Origin: Leptasterias polaris
Lineage: Eukaryota > Echinodermata > Asteroidea > Forcipulatida > Asteriidae
Reading direction: 5' to 3'
Length of the DNA stretch: 64,000 bases
Assembly (NCBI GenBank): GCA_037783415.1
Contig: JAZGTN010000088.1
Coordinates: 930,001 to 994,000, forward strand
Numbering within the stretch: position 1 is the first letter of the stretch; each line of letters starts with the position of its first letter. The notes under the pieces are model-generated. The model was not told where the DNA came from, searched no databases, and was given only the letters and a program-made list of their open reading frames with translations. Positions 35,651-46,546 of this stretch are shown piece by piece. The translations under genes and the position numbers were made by a program.

Positions 35651-35856
35651 ATTGCCTTTTTTTGGAACGGGCAAGGGGGGTGGGGCAGGTATGGGTAAAA
35701 GGGAGTGCTTCATAAGACCAAGACTTCTAACTTCTTCAGAATTTCTTTGATTTCCATGTTTCCTTGTTATTTACTTGTTATTTCCTTATGTTTCCTTGTT
35801 TATTTATTATACTTTGTATACTAATTTTAGTTGTGTTTTTTAAGAAAATTATGAAA

Positions 35857-35862
35857 AATAAA
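35857..35862 (+). terminator. Candidate poly(A) signal for BRD7/9
   Basis: AATAAA about 520 bp after the stop codon. A second candidate is at 37383-37388. No transcript evidence to choose between them. Confidence 0.35.
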
Positions 35863-36359
35863 CTTGAAAAAACAAAATTGAGATAGTGCAACAACATCGT
35901 ATCTAAATTTTGTAATATTACTACACCACGTATGAAAAAGGCACAGTGTGAACAAAACAACGTATCGGGGCGCCTACTCATTTTGTGTGAACATCTGGGA
36001 TATTTTACGCAAGAAACGATGTTTTTGTCTTTTAGAAACTCGTGTGTAACGTAAATGCTATTTTAAGAGAAACAACGTTGTTGCACTGACACAACAGTAT
36101 TATTGAGGATTCATTTGCAAATAATTTATGATATCATGGCTTCATTTGTTTGAACTTCACTCTTATCAGGGGTCAAGTTTGGCCGTATGTTAAGTCTGTT
36201 TTTATTCATACATATATCAGAAAAATTAATTGTTGGTTTAAAATGTTGATACTGATTCTACTGATTCCTGATAAATGTTACCAGCTGAATGTTGTCTTCT
36301 TGACACAGAGCCTAAATTTATTAAGGTTTTGCCAGACAATAAAACTAACAAAAGATTGA

Positions 36360-36780
36360 TCCATTAAAGATAGGGTCAAAGATTGGTTTTTGTCAAGGTA
36401 ATGCTTATTTAAAGGCAGATTTATAAAGAAAGATACAGTAAAAGTCACATGTGAAAGTTTCAGCTGAATACAGTGTGCACTTGCTGAGAAAACAGCAAAA
36501 ATGTTCAATGGTATTTTCACAAGAACGTCAAATCCATCCAAGTTTAGTGAGCTGACAGCGATTAAGAAACCACATCTCTGGCCGCAGCGTTCACGAACGG
36601 ACACCACCCCTCGGAAATCTGAGAAATTATTTATTCATGAATCATTTCTCAGATTCAAATGTTTTGGGGTGAACAATTATCAAAACCATGTTATTTTCAA
36701 AGGAAACCTTTCTGAAAAATAGTTTACTCTATCAACAGCTGCAGTGCTTCTCACCAAGTAAGTTTTTATAGTATTTAAAT
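36360..36780 (+). repeat. Dispersed repeat, copy 1 (plus)
   Basis: Contains GTGAAAGTTTCAGCTGAATA, GGCCGCAGCGTTCACGAACG and TTTCTCAGATTCAAATGTTTTGG. The inverse copy is at 60175-60490, and the right part is shared with 21760-21930. Confidence 0.7.
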
Positions 36781-37474
36781 TTGAAGGATTTACTAATCTA
36801 TGACCCTACATTTAAGCCCCACCCACCATAGCAACTGTCTATCAACAGCGATCAGGTGGGTTTGGCGTGTATGACATATGTATCTAGCTCTGCTGCTCTG
36901 GGCCACATACAAAAGACATGATGCCGCAATCCAAATGACGGAACCTTGTTAACATTTTATGCTGGGATTTTAACATGTCTGACTTTTGTCAGGCTGTGCG
37001 CATGTTCATAGATTTTGATTGGTCAATGCACTATGGGGCTTAGCCTATTGGATCGGTCTATTGTGAAAAGTGAACAAACAAAAGCAGATTATAAACTGAT
37101 GCATGTATTTTTTTGCCAACATGAATTATACATGCCGAAGTGTCGGCATACATTTTTGTTACTTCACATTTCATGTCAAATTTTTAGATTTGGTAAGAGC
37201 ATTATGTGAGTTTTGTACGCTGAAATATTACTATCGTCATATTATTTTTAAAAGTGGACAAAGAATGATGCAAGTTAAACCAAACAAAGGCCATCTAATT
37301 TATGATTCCCTTTCAAAATGATCCCCCAGTTTTGTGAGTTTTGTTTTTTTAATGTGTACAAAATTGCAGATTTACCGTATTCAATAAAGGTGGCTGTTAA
37401 GTTGACAATTGTGTTTAATATTTTATGTTGTGATTATTTATATCAAAAATATATAAACTATTTGAATCTCTAGT

Positions 37475-37720
37475 AATAAGTCACAAGGGAAACTGACTGG
37501 AATTTTGGGTTGCACAAAGAAAAATTGACTTGAGCAGGGTGTGAACCTGTGACCTTTAGATAATTGTGCGGCGCTCGACCATCTGAGCCATCTAGGCCTA
37601 GTACTGTATGTACTGAGTATACAGTGCTCAACACACATCGGTGTAAGGAAAAAAACAAATTATATTATTTATCCCCGATGCAAAAATTAACATCTATTAA
37701 AAAGGCCTAATGTAGGCAGT
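37475..37720 (-). mobile_element. tRNA-derived SINE with shared tail
   Basis: The minus strand reads GATGGCTCAGATGGTCGAGC (A-box-like) and CAGGTTCACACC (B-box-like) near 37600-37535. The tail at 37605-37700 (CACACATCGGTGTA) is the one seen at 22120-22210. Confidence 0.55.
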
Positions 37721-39638
37721 CTCTGTTTTTTTTCTTCTACTTCCTATCTTTGTTCGGGGGTGCCTGTCATTTCAATCTCTAACATACATTGTCCCATAGT
37801 GGGCCTTTGTAGATTTTCTTCTTGGTGTGTCAATTTTGTGGGGTTATGTACACCAATAAAAAAAAATCTTCCATTTACAAAATGTTTGATTTGACTCGGC
37901 ATAATAAACAGTCCTCCATGTGATGTATAAGTACTGTTTGTAGAAACAATTTATAGTACAGAGAACTGTGGGATTTGGACTCGTGGCACTTTGGCATTCC
38001 ACAGCAGGGTACAATGTCAGCGCTGCTTAAGCACATGAAACGGCTAAGCATAACAAAAATATGCTTACCAGAATAAGGTTACCAACTAAAATGCCATATC
38101 ACATGTACAATCTGTAAGTGGTATCCTGCTCATTTTTATTTAGCAGAAAATTATTTAGCAACATTTTCTGCTTATAAGCATCTCTATCTGCTAACATATT
38201 TAGTGGATTCTCGTTGAGAGATTCTGGTTAACGATAAAACTTAATTTAATTTCCCTCTCCAGGAAATTAATTGTGTGTCTTTTTGACAGACAGCAAGCAT
38301 AAATACACAGAACATTGGGTACAATCATTATTAAAACAGTTAATCACAAATAGGGAACCAGTGTAAAACAGTATCCTCTCTACTTATTTATTTGTTTATT
38401 TATTTCTTATTTCAACTGGGTGACCCTTTATGGACCAATGGTCGTCCCCCAGTGGGTCCCAAATCCCACAGAGACACAATTGGCATAAAAACTTAAAACA
38501 AGAAAAAATTACATAAACATTTAGACAGAGTTTTGAAAATTATATATTAAACTAGATTTCCATAAAATCATACTAATTAAAAAGTGTGCACTCATGGAGA
38601 AGATGGGAAAAACCAGCAAAAAAATGACGGAATTAGACCTCAAAAATGCAAATTCGGTTATTAAAAAAGTGCAATCCATGCCTATCTCCATAGCTAAATC
38701 TAAATGCTATTTTCTGCCTGCCTGTCCCTGAAGCCTCTGTCTTCAGTTGGAGAATCGACAGGGTTTACTTCTGGTTATGTTGGCTCTTGTATAGTTGTAT
38801 GTTGATTTTATGGACACTCGATCAGTTAAAACTAATTTTGATCGTCATGGTTAGGTGTTTCTAGTAAGCAAGATTTGGGATGCTTAACAAATGTTTGTGC
38901 TTAGACATGTTTTATGTTTGACTTGCCGACCAATTATTAACCTTTCTTAATATGGAGATTGTGGGGCCTGTGACTCATCAGAACACTCTGGAAGAATCTT
39001 CGGGGGCCCTGCCCCCTTGAATGAACAAGCCATGGAGAAAGGAATCGGACATTCTTATTACACCAACAATTTAAGTAGCCTAGATCTATTGACTCGAAAA
39101 ATCAAGACCATCAAAATGTGCAGTTACCTCGAAATTCTCAGGTTTTCAAACCAACGCAAAACTCTCTTTTTGTGCGGTATTGGAAATTTTCGTAGATTGG
39201 TACGAGAAACAACATTTTTAACCATACATGCCGCCCAAATTGACCTTTCGGATCGTAGGAAACGAAAATGTACGCAATTGTACGGTCCTTAGTGTAAGTA
39301 GAAACTAAACCATGGCGTATTGTATATCACTTTTAAAAACATAAGCAAGCAGCGGCCATATTGGATGTTTGTGCTTCGTATTTTGCGATGGAATTTTTAA
39401 AACTCAAATTACATTGTATTTATCGGAGAGTATGATATGGAATTGGAATGTTATTAATAATAGAAATATACTGTTCACATTGGTTTGGATTTAAGAGCTT
39501 AAATATTAGTACGTAGGGATATATTTATATAATTTGTGAGAGTGAAAAATGCGATCTGTGTGTTTTTCGGCCCGTGCACATGAATGAATACATATTCTTA
39601 CAAAATGGCCGCCGTAATACCAAGTGTGTGAAACAACA
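37721..39638. other. Intergenic stretch without a recognised gene
   Basis: Contains a decayed GCTGCTTAAGCA-type MITE at 38023-38190, an ATTT run followed by CAACTGGGTGACCCTTTATG (38385-38440, possibly a LINE tail in reverse), and nothing else that I can name. Two ATGGC-type YY1-like sites occur near 39604 and 39639. Confidence 0.5.
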
Positions 39639-39768
39639 ATGGCGAACGTGTAAGTATACATTCAAATCTACTGTTTGCAAACCTCTTGTCGTGATATTAA
39701 AACTTTATAAGTAATTTTGATAATCTTTGAGCATTAACTGATGATTTGGGAAATTTTCCTCGGCCGTC

Positions 39769-40326
39769 ATGGACGTCATGGACGTCATGGACGTCATGGA
39801 CGTCATGGACGTCATGGACGTCATGGACGTCATGGACGTCATGGACGTCATGGACGTCATGGACGTCATGGACGTCATGGACGTCATGGACGTCATGGAC
39901 GTCATGGACGTCATGGACGTCATGGACGTCATGGACGTCATGGACGTCATGGACGTCATGGACGTCATGGACGTCATGGACGTCATGGACGTCATGGACG
40001 TCATGGACGTCATGGACGTCATGGACGTCATGGACGTCATGGACGTCATGGACGTCATGGACGTCATGGACGTCATGGACGTCATGGACGTCATGGACGT
40101 CATGGACGTCATGGACGTCATGGACGTCATGGACGTCATGGACGTCATGGACGTCATGGACGTCATGGACGTCATGGACGTCATGGACGTCATGGACGTC
40201 ATGGACGTCATGGACGTCATGGACGTCATGGACGTCATGGACGTCATGGACGTCATGGACGTCATGGACGTCATGGACGTCATGGACGTCATGGACGTCA
40301 TGGACGTCATGGACGTCATGGACGTC
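39769..40326. repeat. Perfect 62-copy array of the 9-bp unit ATGGACGTC
   Basis: 558 bp of an unbroken 9-bp repeat, with no variant unit that I could find. Because 9 is a multiple of 3, several frames stay open (MDV, WTS, HGR, and TSM on the reverse strand), which produces long spurious ORFs. Each unit has a GACGTC palindrome, one CpG and an ACGTCA half CRE-like site across the junction. Confidence 0.98.
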
Positions 40327-41100
40327 GGACGTGTTCTGGGAATTGCTTTTTTCTAAACTTCTGACTTTCTGTGTGTGTGCGTTTTGGGACTTTGGCTCAC
40401 AAAAAACACATTGAAAACAATTCTCAATGCAAAAGAATATTTGCTTGAAACTACACCATACCGAGTACTGTCATGCACATTGTACTCTGCCAATGTTGTT
40501 TAAAGACCTACTGCTCTTATTTTAGTCTTAGTGACACTTTTGCCAATGAGTTGAGCAACCATTGAATTTGGAACCATGCATTTCAGCTACACATTCATGA
40601 CATGACCTGTGTAGGTGAAATGAATTGTTTCAAGTGACTGGTTTGTATGTTTGTATGACTATATGTGTACTGTTGTGCACAGAAATATGTACATACACGT
40701 GAACTGTGGGGATGTATTCACAATACAAAATCATAGAGAGTCTTGAGCGTAGTTGAATTTCTTAGATTTTTGCACTTTTGTCTTTACATTTTCACAATAC
40801 ATGTGAAGGAAACAAAATTGCACACAATTTACAAGTCTACTATTTTTTTTACTAACTTGAAATAAGAACAAATCTTAGTTCAAGAAACAAATTCTTGTAT
40901 CACTCCCTATAAAAATTTACTATTGAGATTTTTGGGAGTGACACCAGAAAGTTTTCTTGAAATAAGATGTTTTCTTATTTTAAGAATACAGTTTTTAGCA
41001 GTGAATGTTCAACAAGGGAGACTTTCACACTACTGTTGCAAGAGCGCATGTGCGTAGCGCTGTATGGCTCAAAATAAACAGTTGATGATATTGAGTGGTC
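40327..41100. other. Gene-free stretch after the 9-bp array
   Basis: I see no exon or strong repeat. A weak inverted motif CTTGAAATAAGA / TCTTATTTTAAG occurs around 40855-40985. Confidence 0.4.
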
Positions 41101-41749
41101 AGATAATAATAATAATATTAACAGGCACTGACTTATAAAGCGTTCTGATATTGGGCACTACAGCGCTTTACAAGAAAACAGAGCGCAGCAAATAAATAAA
41201 GGCACAAATATAATGGGGGAAAAAACAGTTGGTCCTGAACAATCAACCATTGGAAAGGAACGTTTTGAGATGTTCCTTAAAAACTTCAAGTGACTCTGCA
41301 GAACAAATTTGATTATCAGGGAGACAGTTCCAAAGGTGTAGGGGCGCGCATGTGCGTAAAATGCTTGATCACCTCGGAACCACCAGGAGTGTACTATCCT
41401 GAACCAGAGCAAAGGTCGGGTCGTTCGGGATTGTATACCTTGATGAGACTGGTGAGATGTGCAGGGGTGGTATTGCAGAGAAATTTATAGTCCATTGAGG
41501 ATCTTGAAAACAATTCGCTGATGGACTGGGAGCCAGTGAAGTTGATGGAGGACTAGAACTTAGAAGTGGGGTTAATGTGGTCATATTTCCCACACTTGAT
41601 TACGTTGAGAACATTTGATTGATGTCAGATGGTGAAATTCCTTGGAGCAGATGGTTATTCTGGACAAGGCTTGGGCAGTGCCATTATTTGGGGATTTTAT
41701 TATTTTTGTTAATGCAAGTTTGCCCCAAACAAGGCTAAAAGCCACTCTT

Positions 41750-42115
41750 GGTAAGGGGCTACAAAAGTACAAGAAGAAAAATATTAAAGATGAAAATAAC
41801 AAAAGGGAGCTGAAGGTAGGAGTTGATATTCCTCTCCAAACAGTCTAGATTGTAGGATGGATGGAAACGTGCACCAGGCAATGAGTTCCAAATAGATGCA
41901 GTACGTAGAATAAAGCTGTTGGAATGGCTCTTTGTTCTACATGTCAGCAAAGCAAGAGTGTATGGGTGAGAAGAAGCAGAAAGCCTGGTTTCACGCTCAA
42001 ACATTCCTATAGTAAGGAACTAGGTCGGACACACTGAGGCACATTTACCATCTGTAGAAAAGACACAGTCTACACGTAGGCTGGCCACAGACCTACGGTG
42101 TGAGAGAGGATGCAA
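41750..42115 (-). mobile_element. LINE reverse-transcriptase remnant
   Basis: The minus-strand frame at 41759-42004 reads SHPYTLALLTCRTKSHSNSF and RTASIWNSLPGA, the C-terminal tail of non-LTR reverse-transcriptase ORFs. An upstream segment near 42050-42110 (LSHRRSVASLRVD) is in another frame, so the copy is decayed. It is near a SINE-like repeat at 41105-41250 (AAAGCGTTCTGATA, AGCGCTTTACAAG). Confidence 0.7.
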
Positions 42116-43396
42116 TGTCGATCCCAACCCTTCACCAACAAGGAATCTTTCCAATATATTCAGGGAAAAGTATACAAAAAGACACAAAACGTACATTTTA
42201 TAATCTGTTCTCAGACATCAGTGAGCCCAGAGTTTTACCATGACTTAACATGCACCTCAACCAGTACATTTACATTAAATAAACATTTTTATCACACAAG
42301 TGGGAGTGAAATAATATAGCACTTAGTCTGCATTCCATATCAACCACAGTCTATGGGACAATCATATAAATGCGCTACATTTTTTCCGTATTCCATTAGC
42401 GCGCGTGTGATAACAAATTTATCTTCAAGTGTGTGTGTGTGTGTGATGATAAATTGTATCTTCAAGCAAAATGGGTCGACCAATCAGAATCAAGGTTTCA
42501 AGTTTGCTTGAAGACTAAGTAAATGTTGTGGTGCATTATTGTATCTGCACATGTTGTCAGTGTACGTGATTGTTAAAACATTTCTATTATTAATCAGTCA
42601 CATAATGTAGCATCATCATGTTGCATTATGAATTTCATCTGACATTCTATGCATAGATCGGAACTCTCCTGTGAGTTATGTCATGTGCATGTACAGCATA
42701 TTTCTAGGCCTACATCGAGGGTCGAAATTCATTCCATTTTTATGGTAGCTAGATTTGACATGGGCTCATCCTTAATATTGCCCGGCTCACTTCTCACCTT
42801 GCCTTGTGGCCTACTCAACAAAAATGAGCAGCCAACTTGTTAAAAAATGATCACATTTATTGTCATTTCTTCCCTTTCAGATGAGAATAATGATTTTTAA
42901 AAACGTATTCATTTATTTTTGAGTGTGTGAATTTAACTTCATTTGTCTTTTTAACTGGTTGTGATCACTAGCATTAATACATCGGAAAGGTACTTTTATG
43001 ACAATACATGTAATGTTTAAAATCAGGGCTACTAAAACTTCCTAGGGGGGCAAGTAAAAATAAAATGCAGAGTCTACTCATGTTACTTGCCCAGTGGGCT
43101 ACTTTACAAAAAGCTTAACGGCAAGGCCCGTTTTATGGATTGTAGTAGCCCGAAAAGAAACATTGTGTCTCCATCATGGCCTTTCAACTTTGTCTTTGAG
43201 CAATCATTCCACCAAAAAATAAAAAATAAACCCTCCCCCCTCCCTCCCAAAAAAGAGTAAAACATTTTACATTTAATAATACTGTAAAATAATCCTTTCG
43301 TTCATACTAGGTAATTATACATGTTATAATGTGTTTATGAATAAAACCTATTTTTTACATGGCAAAATAAAAGATGACACATGACATGTGTTCCAC
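42116..43396. other. Intergenic stretch
   Basis: Contains a GT microsatellite at 42429-42446 and a fragment of the GGGCTACTAAAA element (43025-43160) related to the right end of the 43567-44525 element. No gene seen. Confidence 0.45.
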
Positions 43397-43399
43397 TAA

Positions 43400-44890
43400 G
43401 GCCAAATAAAATAAATGTTGTGTTTACGGTAACCCGACCGACCTGGATTTTTTTCGCTAAATAGCCGACCTCAAACCTTTTTTCTCTCAAACCTTTTTCT
43501 AACTATTTTGTCGGTAAAATTCGGTAAAATTTAACACCTCAAATTGAGAATTGGTAAAATCATACCCAGGGGTCGAAATTGCCGGTAGCCCGCTAGACCG
43601 GGACTACCAGATTGACAGCCGGGCTACCGTTTCCCCCAGTTTTAGTAGCTCGGCGGGCTAGTGGAAAAATAAAGCAAATTCACATCTTAACAAACATAAT
43701 TATTTCTGTGTAAACAATAAGTTGTAGAATTTTCTCTTGTTATCGGACGATAATAAATATTTTGATATCAGATCACCGTCGCGCTAGCGTAGTCATAACA
43801 ATAAGGGCAAGTCTCATCATGTTGCCTGCAATAAATAACTAAACTTACATGTACATGACGTACACGCACACACTCACACTGCACACCCATAATGCAGCAT
43901 AATGGCATGTAAAAAAAAAAAAACGCATCGTCTGGTTAACTGGTTGATTGTGCCAACGTAACGTCTGCGGCAAGACCACAAATCTGATTCGACATGACAG
44001 CAGCAGAATCTTGGTTGTGCTTAACTCAACAGTGTCAATATAAAATGACACACCGGCACACATGTGCAGAATCAACCGGTTCCCGCAGTCATTCAGATGG
44101 AACCTGATTATTGTGGTGAGAACCAACCAAACACAATACAACAAATTTCAGAAGGTGCCGCGGCTGGTGATTGATGGAAAGTTTTTGTGCGGCGTGGACC
44201 ACCGGCAACCGGCATCATGTGGCGTTTTTTGGAAGGAGTTAAACCTCCTTCAAAAAAACAAAAAATTTGTGAGTAAATAGACTGTTTTTTTATTGTTTTA
44301 CATGTATTATTATCTTTTTTACAATGAAAGGGTATGGTCATAGTTTGGTTTTTGTCAACATAATGTTAGCTCGGCGCCTAGTATATGAAAGCAAATTAAA
44401 TCAATACAAATACAGAAGGAAACAAAAATCCAGCCAGGGCTACTGAAATTTATTCAGGGCTAGTAAAAATTCAGGGTTACTAGCCCTGTGGGCTACCTTG
44501 AAAATGTAGTTAATTTCGACCCCTGATACCTCCATGGTAAAATTAGTGTCAGCATTTAAAACATAGCCCTGATTGGTGAGATAAAAAATTTCCCTGAAAC
44601 TTCTGAAGCGCTTGCAACTTGACCTCCTCTGTAATAGCCCATGTTATGGTTTTTTCTAAAGAATTTATCAACTTTTAGATTTGACCACTTTTCAACATGA
44701 CTACTTATAACTTTATGCGTCAAACAAGGTTAGTATAATGGTAGCAAGTTTAAAATATGAACAAATAACTCAAAATTCAAGAACGTAACAAAACAAAACA
44801 AAATGAACAAAATACAGTTATTTCCCTACCTACCTACCTGGATTTTTTCTCGGGCCGTTACCGTAAACACAACATTTATTTTATTTGGCC
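43400..44890. mobile_element. PIF/Harbinger-like element (TAA TSD) carrying a nested insertion
   Basis: TAA flanks both ends (43397-43399, 44891-44893). Termini GGCCAAATAAAATAAATGTT and inverse extend about 35 bp (through GTGTTTACGGTAAC). A 3-bp TWA-type duplication with GG-starting TIRs fits PIF/Harbinger. Without the nested insert it is about 530 bp and non-coding. Confidence 0.75.
43567..44525. mobile_element. CAGGGGTCGAAATT element with 5-bp TSD, nested
   Basis: Begins CAGGGGTCGAAATTG and ends TAATTTCGACCCCTG. ATACC is duplicated at 43562-43566 and 44526-44530. It lies wholly within the Harbinger-like element, so it is the younger insertion. hAT-like ends but a 5-bp duplication; no transposase ORF. 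Confidence 0.8.
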
Positions 44891-44964
44891 TAAAATCAAA
44901 TGACAAGGATCTGTGTGTTTGGTATAAAACATTTATTGATATCGTACAACCTTTGACCAATACA

Positions 44965-45118
44965 CCGATCCATTAAGCCACGCCCATTTCTCATTGACCA
45001 ATCACAACCGCGAAATCTGATCACCATTTGAGCCGTTTGGTGATCTTTGCACTAATGTTGATCAGGTTTTGCGGCTGTGATTGGTCAACTCGTAAGGAGG
45101 CGGGGCTTAATGGATCGA
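44965..45118. mobile_element. Foldback MITE with GC-box/CCAAT arms, copy 2
   Basis: Same inverted structure as 24247-24400: CCGATCCATTAAGCC outer arms and GACCAATCACAACCGCGAAA inner arms. ACCAAT occurs just outside both ends, a possible target duplication. Confidence 0.7.
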
Positions 45119-45296
45119 CCAATTAGATGGAAGGATTATACATGTAGTCTACTGGAGAATAATACCACATAACAAAGTTTTAAAACAACAACAAAAAACC
45201 TGCACATCTTAATTCTAATTGCCATCGTCAGCAAATATCCGTGTACAGCAATACACTCAAAATTCATTTTGAAAGAAGAAATTAGTGACAGCTAAT

Positions 45297-45649
45297 CAGG
45301 GCTCGAATTTGGGGAGAAAATCCACAAGACTACAGGGCTTGTAGCTCAAAATCTTTACTGGACCAGACATTTTTTTACAAGACCAGATTCAAAATGTGGA
45401 AAAAAAAAACTTGCTGCCACAGTTTAACATGCATTTGACTGCTTTTATATGAACCAGAACTGAGACAAGTAAGAGAAGAGTATACTTGATTACTCATAGA
45501 ATTGAAAGATAATTTATTAGACCCAAAGTCAACACTTGAACATAATGTGTTTCTGTTATTCAATTGAAAAACACAAGACCATCGGACACTGGCCCGACAC
45601 TAAAATTACTGGCCTCGGGCCTGTGGTCCAGTGTAAAATTCGAGCTCTG
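45297..45649. mobile_element. CAGGGCTCGAATTT MITE with 5-bp TSD
   Basis: Begins CAGGGCTCGAATTT, ends AAAATTCGAGCTCTG, and CTAAT is duplicated at 45292-45296 and 45650-45654. 353 bp, non-coding. A right-end fragment occurs at about 20535-20650. Confidence 0.8.
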
Positions 45650-45879
45650 CTAATAAGTAGGCACATGGAAAGTGTACACTATGACATGGGTGCAATTTCA
45701 AAACCCATGTGTCATATTATTGTAACGAGCTTTATTGTATGCATATTTGGAGTTTTGTCTTTTTTGCTCAAAAACTGCTGTTTTTACACAAATACAATTA
45801 TTGTGTTACTAGTGTGCCACATTGATACCTCTCGTCACCAACCCCTGGAAGAGAAGCACTGAAAAGCATTGCTGATTGG

Positions 45880-46240
45880 CGAACCAAATAGAATCCTCTG
45901 CGTGCCCTGTTGTTAAAAAAACGTGAGCGCTTGTAGGGCGCTTGAGTATGCACGCGTCAAAATGCAAGTATTTTGATGCAATCCGCTGAACAAATGAATC
46001 ATATTTTTACATGGTCACCCTTAACTGCATACAATTAGACATGTCACAAGATCAAAGAAGAATGCAGAGGTGACCAGTTGCTCTATGACTTGTTGCATCT
46101 TGATCGTGCGCTCTGCGTACATTTCTAACACAGAGTGGATCAACAGCAGGATACTTAAAAGTCACACTTCCAGGGGTTAGGATGGAGCAAGGCATTGTGA
46201 GGAAAGATGGCGCGGAGAGATTCTACACCTCTGGGAAGGA
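45880..46240. repeat. Dispersed palindromic repeat, copy 3
   Basis: Shares GAGCGCTTGTAGGGCGCTTG, TTTACATGGTCACCC, CCAGTTGCTCTATGACTTGT and GATGGCGCGGAGAGATTC with 16424-17610 and 23040-23590. It ends about 300 bp before the first ACVR2 coding exon, so it may overlap the promoter. The remainder to 46546 shows nothing further. Confidence 0.65.
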
Positions 46241-46546
46241 GGTTTCCGCATTGTCATCCCAGATGTTTTCTTTCCATGTTGCATTTGTTTAAAATCCTGT
46301 CAACAATTGAACTGCTCATTTTCTCCTGCAGAACTGCAATTAGCTCAACAGTGGTCAAGGATATATGAGCTGCAAATGTCACAATGTTTAGAAACACCGT
46401 ATATCCTGATTTATAAGAAGTCGTCTTATCTTCGTTGATGGTACAACTATTCACAGTCCTGTTTGACAACCTTTAGCAAGTGTCTTGGCACGGAGCATGC
46501 CTGCTTCCCTCTGTGAATGACTTCCAGGGAAAATCAACACACTAAC

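Noticed and set aside
39639..39649. Alternative first exon of ACVR2
   Set aside because: It ends in phase 2, whereas ACVR2 exon 2 needs phase 1; the 46547-46619 exon fits exactly.
39705..40414. Four long overlapping ORFs (MDV, WTS, HGR and TSM repeats)
   Set aside because: They follow from a 9-bp tandem repeat without stops; no start context, splice sites or flanking coding sequence.
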